64,000 nucleotides of DNA from Anaspis maculata (GCA_949128115.1 OX421961.1:103462363-103526362), one strand, 5' to 3'; numbered from the stretch's first letter, positions 1-12,779 are shown. Made by a program: numbers and translations. Notes: a model not told the origin generated them from the sequence alone.

Positions 1-2763
1 CGTCTTTAAGACGTCTTCGTTCTCTATTTTCAGCTTACTGTTTTATATCTTCTTAAGAATGTATTGTGACCCGCCAGGAAAAAAGTCTCATTGATTTTCC
101 ATTTTCACAACACATACCTGAAAATATATAAAATAGTTAACTAGAAATATAGAATAAGCAAGTCTCAGAGACGGATAGCTTCTTTCGAACTTTGAAAACA
201 TTTTGACATTTACATTTTGAAAAGTCAAACGCCTGACCTACTCTGTGCTTCTGGACATCATTTTGCACTTAACCTACCGGATTGCGTGCATGTGGTGGGT
301 GTTCTGATGCTACTGTGATGTGTGAAAATTTCGCAGTTTAATTTTTTTCTTCGTGTTTGATAACAAAAAGGGTGATATTGATGCATCATTATATTCAAAT
401 AAGCGTAAGGAATCAAAAAATAAATTGAAAAAATATAGTTGTCGTTTGAAAAACAAAAGTTGACTGTCATTCATTTGGTCTATGACATGGAAGAATGTTT
501 TATGCTTCATTATAGTCAACTTCAATCCTCTATGGGGTGGAAACTGGTCATACGAATAAGTTTTCCTTTGATCATCTTGTTCAACGTAACTGATGAAGCA
601 CAATATCAGAAATTCAGCCGAATTGACCGATGGTTTTTTTTTTCAACCTCACCCCCTATTTGGGTTGGAAAAACAATTTGTGCCAAAATTCATAATTCGA
701 CAAAATAGAAGCATCTGCATGACTTTCAAACGTAATTTCGAATTTGATACTCACAAGTTGGGGTTGGGGGTGAGGGAGGGGGTTGATTTTTTCACATAAG
801 AAAAAGGGAATTGTCACGAGCCATATATGTTATAAAGGACGTTGAAATGTTCTCACTTACGTTGGAACATATTTTTTTACCTTGAAATAACCCATCTTTA
901 ACCCCTTATAGAAAAAAAAAACTGTACATTTTTTTGGGTAACGGATAATGGATTTTGGCTCGTGTCAAATTGGGCTACAAAATATTAAAAAATTAGGGAA
1001 TTTGACCGAGACCCATTTTCCATAGGAATCGTGCGGGGTCCTTTCCAAAAATTGAAGTAAAGTTTGTCTGGGTAATTGTTGACGACCACTACTTCTCGAC
1101 TTCAGCCACCAACTTTTCACGGTAGGTAGACACCACCACAACATCACGTTCGTCGACCGTAGTTTCCTGGGGAAACCACTATTTCCACTGTAAAATGCCC
1201 CTTCTTTCCATTACTTGTCCTACGACGTAAGTACATGCAAGAAGGAAGCGTCCTATATAGCTGTTTAAGTGGTTGCCTAACTCTTAGAAAATGCTAGTCG
1301 AGAAGTAGTCGTCGTCAACAAATACCTTTGTCTGTTACAATGGGGCCTTGCAATAGACCTATTTCTTATGGGGAACAGAGACGTTCAGACAAGGATGAAT
1401 AATTTTAAGCCACACCCCTGGCCAATTAAACGCCTTTAATTATTGGGCGCGAAATTCGAGGAAGGCGATACTGTCACAATAAATTAGAATTGTCACTGTC
1501 ACTATGACTGTAACATGTGTCGTGTCGCTACACTGATTGAACAATTCGGAAAATGCGCGTATGTTGTGTGAAAAGTTGTCCGTACAAAGTCCAAGACAGC
1601 ATTTCCCCCAAATGTTGCATTCCACGGTTTTCCTGCCGACAAAAATAAGCGAAATAAATGGATGGCCGCCACTGGAAGACACGATGCCGGTATCAGGAAG
1701 AATTTAAAGGCTAACGAAACAACTTCAGCTGTTTTACAAGTTGTACTTGCAAGGCCAAAAAGGGGGCGTCCAAATCACCGTTCAAAGTGCTGGGAAATGG
1801 GAATGCTACCTCACCTTCCTATTTGGCGATTCCGATTACTGTAATTTCACAACAAAACCTCAATATTTTGCTTCAATCTTAGGTGTCTCACGGGGCACTT
1901 CAGAGCGGAAGATTTCTATCCATCAGTGATTGATTGATACAAAGAAGACACTGAAAACAAATGCTGTTCCGAACATTTTCTTGAGGAGCTTGTTCCTTTT
2001 TCTGGCTCCTGTAGCACTTCACTTCTAGCTTCAGGTTATTCACAAGTACGTCTTCAAAATATCCTTCCGCACCCTTCAACCCTTTATCACGCTGGTTCCC
2101 CGTCATTTGATGCTTACACTTATAAACAAGTGAAGCCTTGTCGAGTCTGTAGGTTTGCATCGTGGCAAGACTTTTCCTCCACATTTTGGTTCTGCTCTAC
2201 TGACAACCTCGCTGACAACTGATGACAAATTGTAACATATCGTTGTCAGGGGTAATGAGAAGTAGAAAATCACTGACACTGACAGAGTTGCCACGGGAGA
2301 ATGTGAGGCAAATCCCACCAATGAGCGGAGATAGGAGGCAAAATGGGCGTGAAAAAGAAATAGGTCCATTGAAAAACTCAACGTGAGGTCGCCACTACTG
2401 TAGGAGGCGCCTACTTCGATGAAGCGGCCGTAACGACGGGAAAAACAGGGGAGTTTGAGTAGTTTGACCAGTGACTGACAGTGACTGGAGACGTCACGCA
2501 AGAAACAAAGGTTATCCAAATTTCAAATCAAGACATAAAATGACGGACGTCGGTCGCTGAAGCGTCAACGCCGAGGTCAACGCCGTCAAAATTGTCGAAT
2601 TTGCCCCCAACGGTTGTGGTGCCCTCGGTGTGTGAAAGTGGCAGTGCAAGGCCCCATTAATTTTATTGTGGATGACAAGACAAGTAAGTGTCAAAAGGTT
2701 CAAGGTAAGTGTCAAACATAAATTGGAAAAAACTGTGCCACTTGAAAATCCACCTTGAATACT
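1..2763. other. Unassigned AT-rich DNA
   Basis: I recognise no gene here. The longest open stretch is on the minus strand (2103-2519); it has no recognisable motif and no splice or promoter context, so I do not call it. Positions 1663-1676 read GATGGCCGCCACTG, which looks like a right end of a hAT-type element (ends in CCACTG), but I could not find a matching left end or target duplication. Most of the rest is low-complexity AT sequence. Confidence 0.5.
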
Positions 2764-2765
2764 CA

Positions 2766-2862
2766 AGACGTCTCGTCTCGTCTCGAAATTTCGAGACGAG
2801 ACACGAGGCCAGTCTCGTCTCGAAATTTCGAGACGAGACGAGACGAGACGAGACAAGTCTCG
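2766..2862. repeat. Palindromic GAGAC/GTCTC repeat
   Basis: Two copies of a self-complementary block (GTCTCG...AAATTT...CGAGAC) lie in tandem, followed by a run of GAGAC units. Each block is centred on AAATTT, so either strand could fold into a hairpin. Both strands are open in several frames only because the pentamer repeat lacks stop codons, so no protein is called. Confidence 0.85.
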
Positions 2863-3002
2863 GTCTCGACGGCATCACTACTAAGGAGTGAAAGTTGAGA
2901 ATATGAAGGAGGGCCGGCAGACTTTTTGGCCCACCCTGCCCTGCCGTGATTAAGCAAAAGCCCAAGAAAGAAAAATTGAGTTGTTAATTTGACTATAAAT
3001 CA

Positions 3003-3354
3003 CAGTGGCGTAGTCAAAGTCAGAGTTTGAGGGTAAAGGCAACGACGAAGATGCAAGTCGACAAGAGGTAGCGCCGCAGACGAAATTTCTTGCGCATAAT
3101 AATAATAATAATAATAATAATGCTGATGATAATCGGTATATTTCATGCGTTCTGCGATTTCGGTTTTTTGACGTTTTTATCAAAATACTTGATAATCAAA
3201 CTCATTTCTTTCCTGAAAAATTTTGCGCTTCTTGAAAATTTTCGCCAGAAATTTGTTCTCTATCGGTTTAGTGTGGCATGAAGTGCCGTGGGCGCTTGGG
3301 AAGTAGGAGAGTGAGGTCATTCGCCCACTCTCGCCCCCCTTGACTATGCCATTG
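3003..3354. mobile_element. Probable hAT-type MITE
   Basis: The left end reads CAGTGGCGTAGTCAA and the right end, read on the other strand, is CAATGGCATAGTCAA. These imperfect terminal inverted repeats have the CAG...CTG style of hAT elements. At 352 bp with no coding capacity it would be a non-autonomous element. The 8 bp on the two sides do not match, so the target duplication has decayed or the boundary is slightly wrong. It contains an AAT microsatellite. Confidence 0.5.
3097..3122 (+). repeat. (AAT)n microsatellite
   Basis: About eight uninterrupted AAT units inside the probable hAT MITE. Confidence 0.9.
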
Positions 3355-3549
3355 ACCACCAGCACCTACAAGAGAATTTTTTGGTTCCAGCTTTGGATGT
3401 TGAATTGGATTTGGACCGTTGACTCAATGCTAAAACCTGCTCGTATATACAAAATCAGGAAAAGATGAATTTCCACTACCTGCAGGGCGCAGACAAGATA
3501 ATTTTGTTGTTTTGTCTCTCCCCTCTTATAAAAAAAAATCAAAATTCCA

Positions 3550-3916
3550 AATGCTTGAGGCCCCTGTCACTATGGTATCCGGGGCCGGGGCCCCTGAAGC
3601 CTAAAGTGAAAATAATTCTTAGAGATTCAGTGATACAGACACACCTCTATTGCCTGTGTGTAGGCCCCCAAATCTGTTGTTATGGGGCCTGCCAAGGTAA
3701 CTTTAAAATGAAAAAAAAAAAAAACAATGTTACTCACCCAAGTAATATTGAAAAAAAAAGATCGTTGAAGGAAAAAACTGAAATTTTTGGTTTCTATCCC
3801 AATTTTTTTTGCAGTATTTTTCACATACAAGAGCAATTGGGGGCCCCATCAGATGATTGAGGCCTCAAGGCCCGGGGCGGACCGCACCCACCGCCCCCCT
3901 CCCCCTTAGTCCGCTA
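3550..3916. mobile_element. hAT-like terminal fragment, GC-rich
   Basis: The right part is rich in GGGGCCC and CCGCCCCCC tracts and ends TTAGTCCGCTACTG, whose reverse complement CAGTAGCGGACTAAGGGGG is a typical hAT-type terminus. The left boundary is not clear. Nothing coding is visible. I infer a fragment of a non-autonomous hAT element. Confidence 0.4.
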
Positions 3917-3987
3917 CTGCATCATTGTTTGTCTATAAATAACTTGTTGAGATCCATGTAGAGGTGACGATAGTCCCTGAAATAAAC

Positions 3988-4037
3988 TATCGATAGTTCT
4001 GATAGTATATTAGCGGCAACTATCGATAGTATCGATA
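3988..4037. repeat. Cluster of TATCGATA boxes
   Basis: TATCGATA occurs at 3988-3995, 4021-4028 and 4030-4037. This octamer equals the DREF-binding DRE of Drosophila promoters, which is established knowledge, but here it lies in repeat-rich DNA beside a fold-back. A related block is found in inverted orientation at 24.24-24.30 kb, sharing also the flanking GATCCATG and TAGAGGT sequence, so the unit is a dispersed repeat and promoter function is uncertain. Confidence 0.6.
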
Positions 4038-4139
4038 AATAATCGATAGTTTTGTAAACGGAAAAGTACCGAAAATAATTTCAGTTGATTTGATTTTCTG
4101 AACATTTTAGTAAGGAAAGTCGATACAGAATAAGATAAA

Positions 4140-7100
4140 TAGTGGGGACGGTACGCGACGAAAATCCCTTGGATACTGCACTTTTGAGTAGAGCTATGAA
4201 ACTTGGCACATAGTTTTTAGGGACCATAAGTAGAAATTTCGCCCGATGTTCCCAGAAAAATTTTCGATGAAATCCGTTATATAGGCCCCTTTTTCCAAAA
4301 TGGCGTCCAAATTTTGAAAATTGGCGATTGGTCGTACAGTGCCGCGCAAAGTATCAATTCCTAACATTTTGACCATAAAGAGTTGATTTAAGCCACCCCT
4401 GACTCGATCCGTCTGATATTTTGGCCATTTGGGCCTTTTTTCCAAAATGGCAGCCAAACTTCGAAAGTTGAAATTTGGTCGTGTAGTGGCCTGCAAGGCA
4501 TCAATTCTTGACATTTCGACCATGACAAGTCGATTTAAGCCTACCCCGACTCTGCCCAACCTAAATTTTGACCTCAGTACTTAATAATTATAGTGCTGAT
4601 TTAGAATTTATCTTTTTTTTTATCTTGAGAAGGGTTGTGGAAAACCCGAGGAAAAACTACTTCTTGGACTTTCTGTGTGTCCAACATGTGAGTAATCCGG
4701 AAAGCAGAATCACTACATTTTTCCGAAGGAATGAAAGGCTCCCCCAGTGGCAAAACCTATTTCACGCATGTATAAAACTGTGACAACCATCAAAAACGTC
4801 GAAAGTACATACCTACATACCAACTGCAAGTTGTTTCAGAATATTTTCATCAGTGCAGAGGAAATTTGGCATGTTGATTAGGAATAAATTCTTGCAAGGT
4901 TTGATTTTCTGCATGAGAGAGCGTCCCACTGATGTAGAGCATCTGAGTTGACTGTGCGCTGATATGGGGTGCAATTTATTTGGAAATTTGCACGTTTGCA
5001 CGAAGTATCAATTCGTAACATTTAGACTATGACGAGTTGATTCAAACCACCTCTGACTCGATTCGGCTGACATTTGGGCCATTGAGGCCTTCTTTCCAAA
5101 ATGGCAGCCAAACCTCGAAAATCGGCAGGTAGCCGTATAGGGGCACACATGGTATCCATTCCTGGACATTTCGACCATTGCGAGTCGATTAATATCATCC
5201 CGACTCGACTTGACTCAAATTTTGGCCTCAATCCCCATTTTTAGTCCTGTCCTCCTGTCAGTGAAGATCTCGTGACATCAAAACCGCAAGAAATTTCCAA
5301 GTGCAAATTGTTTGAATATGTACGGAAAGGGATCGAGATGAGCGGTTTTTGCAGATTAATACGTCGATAAAAGTTGTACTTGAAGAGATTTGAGCAGAAG
5401 ACAATCACAATGTACCTCTTATTGAATCGTAGTACTGTTTATAAAAATTTCTGCAAGTTTCTAGTGTGTCCAAGGCACAAAGATCTCTTTTATAGGTCTT
5501 AGTTTGTCCCATGTAACACATTTTTGGCAAAAAATGTAGGTTTAGTTTTAGATTTTTTGCACTTAGAGCCGTTAAGTCCCTCATTAATAAAACCTGTTCC
5601 TGCTTTATGTACCTAGTTCTTTCCCAACGTTGGTATATGTAAGTGACAAAAAGAGTATAATGCAACATGTAGAAATTGGATCACCTACAGGAATTAGAAT
5701 TGAAAATGGATTCAGGATAGGTGAGAGTTCTGTTCGTCACCAATGTAATAGATAAAGAAAACAGTAAAGAAGAATGTAGGTGAGCGTCTCGCACAATCGC
5801 CCAAACGCAAACGTGCAAATTTTTAAATAAAGTGCTCGCCAATTGAAATGGTCCACCAAAAAAATACAGTCACATTCAAAGTGTCATACCTTTTGAATAA
5901 ATAAACTATTTGAATCGTTTTGAGTTTTTTAATTGGCTCACGTATTGGACTACAACACGTCGTGGGCCGTTTTTGGTACAAGTGTTTCGTATCAATTATA
6001 CAGGGCGCTCAATCAGATACCGCAAAAATGGAAAAGTTTGAACTGGTCCCATTTCATAAAAAATAATTTTTGGTTTTCTCCAAGTGTTTCAGGAGAGTTA
6101 TTATAACCATAACTCGAATCGTTTTCAAAATGTTTTGCCTATCTGCTCAAATTACAGGGTGATCTCAAAAATGTAACCTTTCAGTTTTGCAGTGATAACT
6201 TTATTCGTTGTTGGCCGATTTTGGAAAATGAGGGCTCTTGTTGAAGCTGAAGGCTCAGGTCAGAAGGATCGAGGATCAGAATTGACTTTAGATAAAAATT
6301 CTGGAAAAGAGATTGAATCAAAAGTGACTCAAATGACAAACTTGCTGGAGATCCGGTTTAGGGAAGGTATTTAACAAATAACAACTTGTCTTCAAACAAA
6401 TCGTTCTTTCTGAACATTTTGAGGTGTTTCCCATCTGTATGGGGCAAAAATTGTGCGGCAATGAATCCAAATCAGAAATGGATGCTCCCAACGAAAAATT
6501 TTGGTCGTTTTTCACCTAAAAATAGACGTAACCTGGGTTATGGAGATTAGAACTGGTGCCTATCTCTTGAAATGTGAAGGAAACATTCGACAATAATAAG
6601 ATAGCCTAGGTTACGTGCATTTTCAGTCGAGGAAGGTCTGGTATTATCTTCTGGAAAGTGAATTTGTAAAATGGGTCCCGCATCGACAATTTTCATCACT
6701 TAAAATCGGAAAATACCTCAAAATGTTCGGAAATAAAAGTCTGTTTGAAGGCAGGTTGATTTTTATTCAGTTTTTTCCCTGAACCTGATTTCTAGGGTGC
6801 TTCATATTTAGGTCACTTTTGATTCCTTCGCTTTTTCAAAATTTTTGTCTCCAGTCAGTTCCGATCCTCGAACCTTCTCATCTGAGTCTTAAGCTTCAAC
6901 AAGAGTCCTTATATTCCAAAATCGACCAACAATTGGAATAGATATAAATGCCAGACCAGTAGGTTGCATTTTTGAGATCACTGTGTAACTGGAGAAGATA
7001 AACTCAAAATTTTGAGAACTTCCTCAAGGTATCGGAACAACATCTTTCCTAAAACACTTGGAAAAAACCAAAAACCATTTTTTGTGGAATGGGACCAGTT

Positions 7101-8161
7101 CAAACTTTTCCATTTTTGCAGTACCTGATTGAGCGCCCTGTATAATTGATACGAAACACCTGTGCCAAAAACGGCCCATGATATGTTGTAATCCAATCCG
7201 TGAGCTGATCAGAAAACATAAAACGATTCAAAATAGTTTATTCATTCAGGAGTTATGTCACTTTGAATGTGTCTAATTTTTTTGGGTGGACCATTTCAAT
7301 TGGCGAGCACTTTAAGTTATTGCATCTCATATCGGTGCCATATCGAAGTCTGAGGTCTGAGAGGCAGAGAGAAGTCTAACCTCCAAACACCATTGAGAAA
7401 CAGCAAATACACGCGATAGGGCGCAGATTCCTCAATCACTGTTATTTCTGGTAACGTAATATGTAATATGTAACCTGACTTATCTTTTAGCACAAATACA
7501 AATTCTGAAACAACTTGCAATTGATGTGTATGTACTTTCGACTTACACTTTTATACATGCGTGAAATAGGTTTTGCCAGTGGGATGGAGAGCCTTTTATT
7601 TCTTCGGAAAATGTAGTGATTCTGTTCCCCGGATTACTCACATGTTGGACACACAGAAAGTACAAGAAGTGGTTTTCCACAACACTTCTAAAAATTGAGA
7701 AAATAAATTTCAGTATCAGCACTATAATTGATTAGTGAGGCCAAAATGTAGGTTGGATGGAGTCGGGGTAGGCTTTAATCGACTTGTCATGGTCGAAATG
7801 TCAAGAATTGATACCTTGCAGGCCACTATACGACCAAATGCCAACTTCCAAAGTTTGGCTGCCATTTTGGAAAAAAAGGCCCAAATGGCCAAAATATCGA
7901 ACGGATCAAGTCAGGGGTGGCTTTAGTCAACTTGTCATGGTCAAAATGTTGGGAATTGATACTTTGCGCGCCACTGTACGACCAATCGTCAATTTTCAAT
8001 ATTTGGTCGCAATTTTGGAAAAAGGGGCCTATATAACGGATTCCGTCGAATTTTTTTCTGGGAACATCGGGTGAAATTTCTTCTTATGGTCCCTAGAAAC
8101 TATGTGCCAAGTTTCATAACTCTACTCAAAAGTGCAGTATCCAAAAGCGTACCGACCCCAC
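4140..8161. repeat. 4.0-kb fold-back block 1
   Basis: The left end AGTGGGGACGGTACG is matched by CGTACCGACCCCACT at the right end. Outer arms pair 4140-4850 with about 7490-8161; inner arms pair 5832-6545 with 6600-7312, leaving a loop of about 50-60 bp near 6570. The stretch 4850-5830 is unpaired and includes a diverged direct copy (5022-5231) of the 4194-4559 unit. Arms are imperfect, with many substitutions and small indels, so this is older than the palindrome at 18.4 kb. Open frames inside are mirror images of one another and carry no known motif. It may be a foldback-type transposon or an inverted duplication. Confidence 0.8.
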
Positions 8162-9137
8162 TAAAATAGATTGTATCACATTTTAATACAACAAAAACCA
8201 CATTATAGTAATGCATTTTATGATACAAGCAACAGATTTGGTACACGTAACCTCTGAAAAATTCTAAGCGATTTGACCCGTAGTTCTTGAAAATCCCTTC
8301 GGGGGGAGCCGATATATAGGGGGGGGAGGGGGTTGATTTCTCTTATTTAGAAAAAATCTATATGGACCAAACTGGCATGAAAAATGTCTAATTCAAGTGA
8401 TTGGAACATGCTGAGTACACTGGTAAATCCTAATTTCATAAAAAATGCGAATAGTAGCCTTTTTTTCAAAATGGCCGCCAATGAATGACAAAAAACCATG
8501 CATGAATAAGTTATTCGAGTAAGGTATCAATTTATATGTTTTCGAGGACGCTGAACTCATTTCTTCTATCGAAATCACCATATCGAACAAAATTATCTCT
8601 TTTGGGTCAGGGCAGATGAACCACCCATAACACTTGAAGTGACGCTTTCAAGATTTGAAGTGAATATCGAAAGAACAATATGGAGCTACATCTGAATAAT
8701 CCCTTTTTTGATGATAAATGGAAATCACCCATGTCACCATAACCATCTCTGGAATCCCCAACCACCCTTAATGGGAGGGTCTTGTATAACCTAGCTTTCC
8801 TTGTATCGCAGGAAAGCGCTTCAAAAATGAGTTTGAATGGTATAAAATAGTATAATGATACCCACTTGATAATATTCTACGTCCTGTAGTTATGAATAGA
8901 TATAAAGGTATATATCCCGTTCACTTATTATTTCCAGTAAAATGACTTTTTGGAATAAAAATGAAGTGACAAACTGGAGCGCTGGGAGGATACGGCTTAT
9001 GGTCACTGATAGTTTCGCTCCAAAACTTTGCAGGTGCCATCAGCCATTGTTGTAGCCCCTCAGCTTTTCACTGTATTTTTGCTCTAAAAGTAATTCATCT
9101 GAAAATAAAAAGTGAATGAGATATACCTACGTATAAA

Positions 9138-9285
9138 AGCTGTATTACATTGGGAAATTACATTACATTACACTACACAATTTCTTGTACAATTTCTTGA
9201 ACAATCTGCCAATTGTGTCAAAAAACAATAAACATGATTGTTTAACTGACAGATTGTACAAGAAATTGTGTAGTGTAATACAGCT
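9138..9285. mobile_element. Small hairpin MITE
   Basis: The ends AGCTGTATTACA and TGTAATACAGCT are inverted copies, and further in CACAATTTCTTGTACAAT pairs with ATTGTACAAGAAATTGTG. The 148-bp length, terminal inverted repeats and lack of coding capacity fit a MITE. It lies in the loop of fold-back 2. Confidence 0.65.
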
Positions 9286-9992
9286 ATAAACTAAATAACA
9301 CGGATAAATTTTCACCCCAGTTTGAAGTCAAATTATTAAAGAACAATTGATCCGATTTGGATGTTTTTTCTCTGAATTATGGGATGATTCTTCGGGGATC
9401 TGACTGGAAAACCTATTTTCGGATCAATGCTGGCTACGACGTGCCGGGTGTGACATTGGTGTGGTGTTTTTCAAAACACTGGCAATAGCAGAAAATTCCA
9501 GTTTATGACCAGCTGTTCCCCTAAATTTCCTTAACGTGCTCTTTTTGTTTTAAATTCTATCCTCATTTTCAGGAGAAACGGCTTTTCCAAATTAAATATT
9601 TTCTTTTTTAAAGTTAGGCATCCTTCCAGAGAAAGAAGGTCTCTAGACCCTTTGCTATCCTCAAGAAGGTGTGTCGTATGATCCATCTGTAACAGACTCG
9701 ACCCCCTTAGATAACACTTTCTTTGTTGTGATGATTTTTGTGTTCTTTCGATCATTATCCTATAGATATTTTCATAATTTCTCTAACGTTAAAATCGTCT
9801 GGAGAATCATTTTAGCCAATTTGTTTGATTCCACGACCTCCTGAAGGCTATATTGAGGGTACAGTTGCTTACTTCGGGTTTAATTTTAAACCCCATGAAT
9901 ATGTTTACAAATGGTGAGGAACATCAACGAAAAACTGTAACAATACATAAAATATTATTAAGTAAGTGGGTATCATACTATTTTACACCATT

Positions 9993-10410
9993 TAGTGGTT
10001 ATTGACATGATAAGGCAGCAAAAGTGAATATTTACAGGGCTAGTAGGCATATTTAAGGACGAGCGTAAGCGAGGCCTGAGAGCCTACGTGCCCTGTAGAG
10101 ACACTAACTTTCCTGGCGTATTATATTTAAGTATAACGTTTTACCCGAAACTACCTCAATAAACCACAAAGAAAGAAATTGGTACCAGAATTCTGGAATG
10201 TCATTCTGGCACAATTTGGCAAATATCACGTTGCTGGGTCTGGTTTCCAACAGTTTTCAGCAAATTTCCAGCGAAAAAAACGTCTCTTGACGCAGAAAAG
10301 TAAGATTCCCCTGCCTAGGCAGGTTTAGTCTTTACCTGCCCAGGCAGGGAAATCTTACTTTCCTGCGTCAGAAGACACTTGTATTGCACACTTTACCTGC
10401 CAGTTTAGGG
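9993..10410. mobile_element. Insert with two strong hairpins in fold-back 2
   Basis: This stretch is present only in the right arm of fold-back 2; the left arm reads across the gap. It contains a hairpin at 10033-10097 (TACAGGGC...GCCCTGTA) and a longer one at 10282-10375, whose roughly 40-bp arms include AAAGTAAGATT and CTGCCTNGGCAGG. Absence from the mirror arm shows it arrived after the inverted duplication. No coding capacity is visible. Confidence 0.6.
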
Positions 10411-11108
10411 TAAAAACATTTTTAAAGCACTTTCCTATGACACAAGGAAATCTAGGATATACAAGACCCTCGCCCATCAAGAGTGGTTGAAGCTTTCAGG
10501 GATGGTTGTGAGTTTAAATATATAGTAACATCGGTAATTTTCATTTTTCAATAAAAAACATATTATTTATATGCAGCTCTATATTGGTCTTTCACTTCAA
10601 ATCTTGAAAGTTTCACTTTAGGTGTGGGGGGTGGTCCACTCACCCTGACCCAAAATGGATAATTATGTTCGATATGGTGATTTCAATAAGAGAAATGAGT
10701 CCAGCGACCTCGAAAACATATAAATTGATACCTTACTCGAACACCTCATTCATACATGTTTTTTTGTCATTTATTGGCGGCCATTTTGAAAAAAAAGCTA
10801 CTATTTGCATTTTTTCATGAAATTATGATTGACTAGTGTATTCAGCATGTTCAATTCACTTGAATTCGATATTTTTCATGCCATTTTGGCGCATATAGAT
10901 TTTTTCTAAAAAAGAGAAATCAACCCCTTCTCCCCCCCCATATCTCGGCTCCCCCCGAAGGGATTTTTAAGAACTACGGGTCAAATCGCTTAGAATTCTT
11001 CAAAGATCACGTGTACCAAATCTGTTGCTTGTATCATAAGATGCAGTTTTATTTTGCTTACCGCTAGTACTATTATAGTACAGTCGAGCGATACATTAAA
11101 ATAGGGTT

Positions 11109-12506
11109 TACCTTGCAAAAGGTCGCGGAGATTCGAAAATTTGCAGTCTGGTACAGTTTTGTGTCCTGATTAACACACTAAGTTTTCGAATTCGGCAAGC
11201 CGCCGCTCGCTCCTCCACATTGGAAAGATGATGCCGAAGGACCAAAAAAGAACCAATTTTCACCAATTCACTGCTTATCGTCGTCTCACCTGCCGCAATG
11301 GAAACCTATGACTTTGTTGAAACTATTGATGCATTTGCTGCCACGTCAGTCCCATTCTTCGCGGTTAAAGACAAATAATTCCTTCGGAAAACATCTAGTT
11401 TTTCTTGATTCTGAAAAGATTTTTTTCTCATGTGGAAATATGACCAGCTGACCTAACTCAAGTGAATTTCGATCAGCTTTTTTCTTCTTGCGCTAGTTCT
11501 GGTCTCATTGTTTGCATAACATCATTTGTTAACAAGGTGCACTGCAAGAAATGTTAAATTGCCAACACCAAATTCAACAGTCATTTTTTCATAATTGCCA
11601 GTGATCATGAAGTTCAATTTTAACAGGAATTGATAGCTTGGACTGTTTTCTGTTTATTCAGCATGCGATCGAATCTCGAAATTCACGTGGGAATACGAAA
11701 AATTAATTTTTTTCAAGCGCGCGGTAATCTGCAAAACCGCATCTAAACACCTGAAAATGGTCGTAACCAACACAACATAAATTTGGACAATAAGTAACCT
11801 GAACTGGTTCTTCTGTCACTCATTGTTTTGGGTTTTGTAGTGTTGGTTACGACTATATTTTCAGGTGTTCAGATGCAGCTTTGCAGATTTACGCGCACTC
11901 TGAAAGAATTCATTTTTCGACATCCCCACGGGCATTTGGGGATTCGGTCCATGCTGTATAAGCAGAAAACAGTCCAAGGTATCATTTCTTGGGGAATTTA
12001 AAATTCCTGATCGATGGCAATAATGAAAAAATGACTGTTGATTTGGTGTTGGCAATTTTACACTTCTTGCAATACACCTTGTCAACAAATGCTGTTGAGA
12101 AAATTATGAGACCAGGACGAGCTCAAGAAGAAAGAAGCTGATCGAAATCAACCTAAGTTAGGTCAGTTTGTGATATTTCCGCATGAGAAAAAAATCTTTC
12201 CAAAATCAAGAAAAACTAGACTTTTGCCAAGGGAATTATTTCTTTTTAACCGCGAAGAATCGCACTGGCGTGGCAGTGAATGCTATCAAGGGCTTCACTA
12301 CAGTCATGTGGTTCCATTGCGGCAAGTCAGACGGCGATGCACAATAGTTTAGTGAAAAGTGGCTCTTTTTGGGTCCTTCGGCACCAAGTTTTCGATGTGG
12401 AGGACCGAGCGGCGGCTTGCCAAATTCGAAAACTCAGTATGTCAATCAGGATACAAAACTGTACCAGACGGCAAATTTTCGACTCTCCGCGACCTTTTGC
12501 AAGGTA
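11109..12506. repeat. 1.4-kb fold-back block 3
   Basis: TACCTTGCAAAAGGTCGCGG at the left end faces CCGCGACCTTTTGCAAGGTA at the right end. Arms of about 680 bp converge on a loop of only about 50 bp near 11810, where AACACCTGAAAATGGTCGTAACC-type sequence is mirrored. The whole block is nearly one hairpin. No coding motif is seen; the open frames are mirror pairs. Confidence 0.85.
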
Positions 12507-12560
12507 GAACCTACCCATTGCCTGGACTATTAGTGGAAGCGGTACACACCTAAAAACACA

Positions 12561-12608
12561 TCGATACTGCACTTTGGAGTGCAGTCGATACTGCACTTTG
12601 GAGTGCAG
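12561..12608 (+). repeat. 24-bp tandem duplication with stem-loop
   Basis: Two identical 24-bp units lie in tandem. Each contains CTGCACTTTGGAGTGCAG, a 7-bp stem around a TTGG loop. They immediately precede the CGAGATTTTGCAT...AGCGATTTGACCCG module that also occurs, inverted, at 18156-18205. Confidence 0.85.
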
Positions 12609-12713
12609 TAACGAGATTTTGCATAGGCAAACTTTATACCGAGACAAGCGATTTGACCCGCAGCTTTTTAGCGCATTTTCCATCTTGATAAAAATCGCTA
12701 TTGCAACCGCTTT

Positions 12714-12746
12714 GTCCGTCCGTCCGTCCGTCCGTCCGTCCGTCCG
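12714..12746 (+). repeat. (GTCC)n microsatellite
   Basis: About eight GTCC units. The sequence around it resembles the setting of the TCTG microsatellite near 55 kb, where a tetranucleotide run is also embedded in a dispersed repeat. Confidence 0.9.
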
Positions 12747-12779
12747 TTCCTCAAACTCCTCCCAAACTAGACGACCTAG

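Larger units (their letters stand above)
8211..11046. repeat. 2.8-kb fold-back block 2
   Basis: The left arm (8211 to about 8930) pairs with the right arm (about 9950-11046). For example, AGCGATTTGACCCG at 8267-8280 faces its reverse complement at 10977-10990, and a GGGGGGAGCC tract lies beside each. The right arm is longer because a roughly 415-bp insert sits at 9993-10410. The central part holds a small hairpin element (9138-9285) and otherwise unassigned AT-rich sequence. No coding motif was found. Confidence 0.8.

Noticed and set aside
2103..2519. 138-codon minus-strand frame
   Set aside because: No motif, biased composition, no splice or promoter context.
4194..4559. 121-codon minus-strand frame with copies at 5022-5231 and 7735-8074
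   Set aside because: Repeated unit of fold-back 1 (GGLNQLVMV-type words); copies differ by indels and have no domain.
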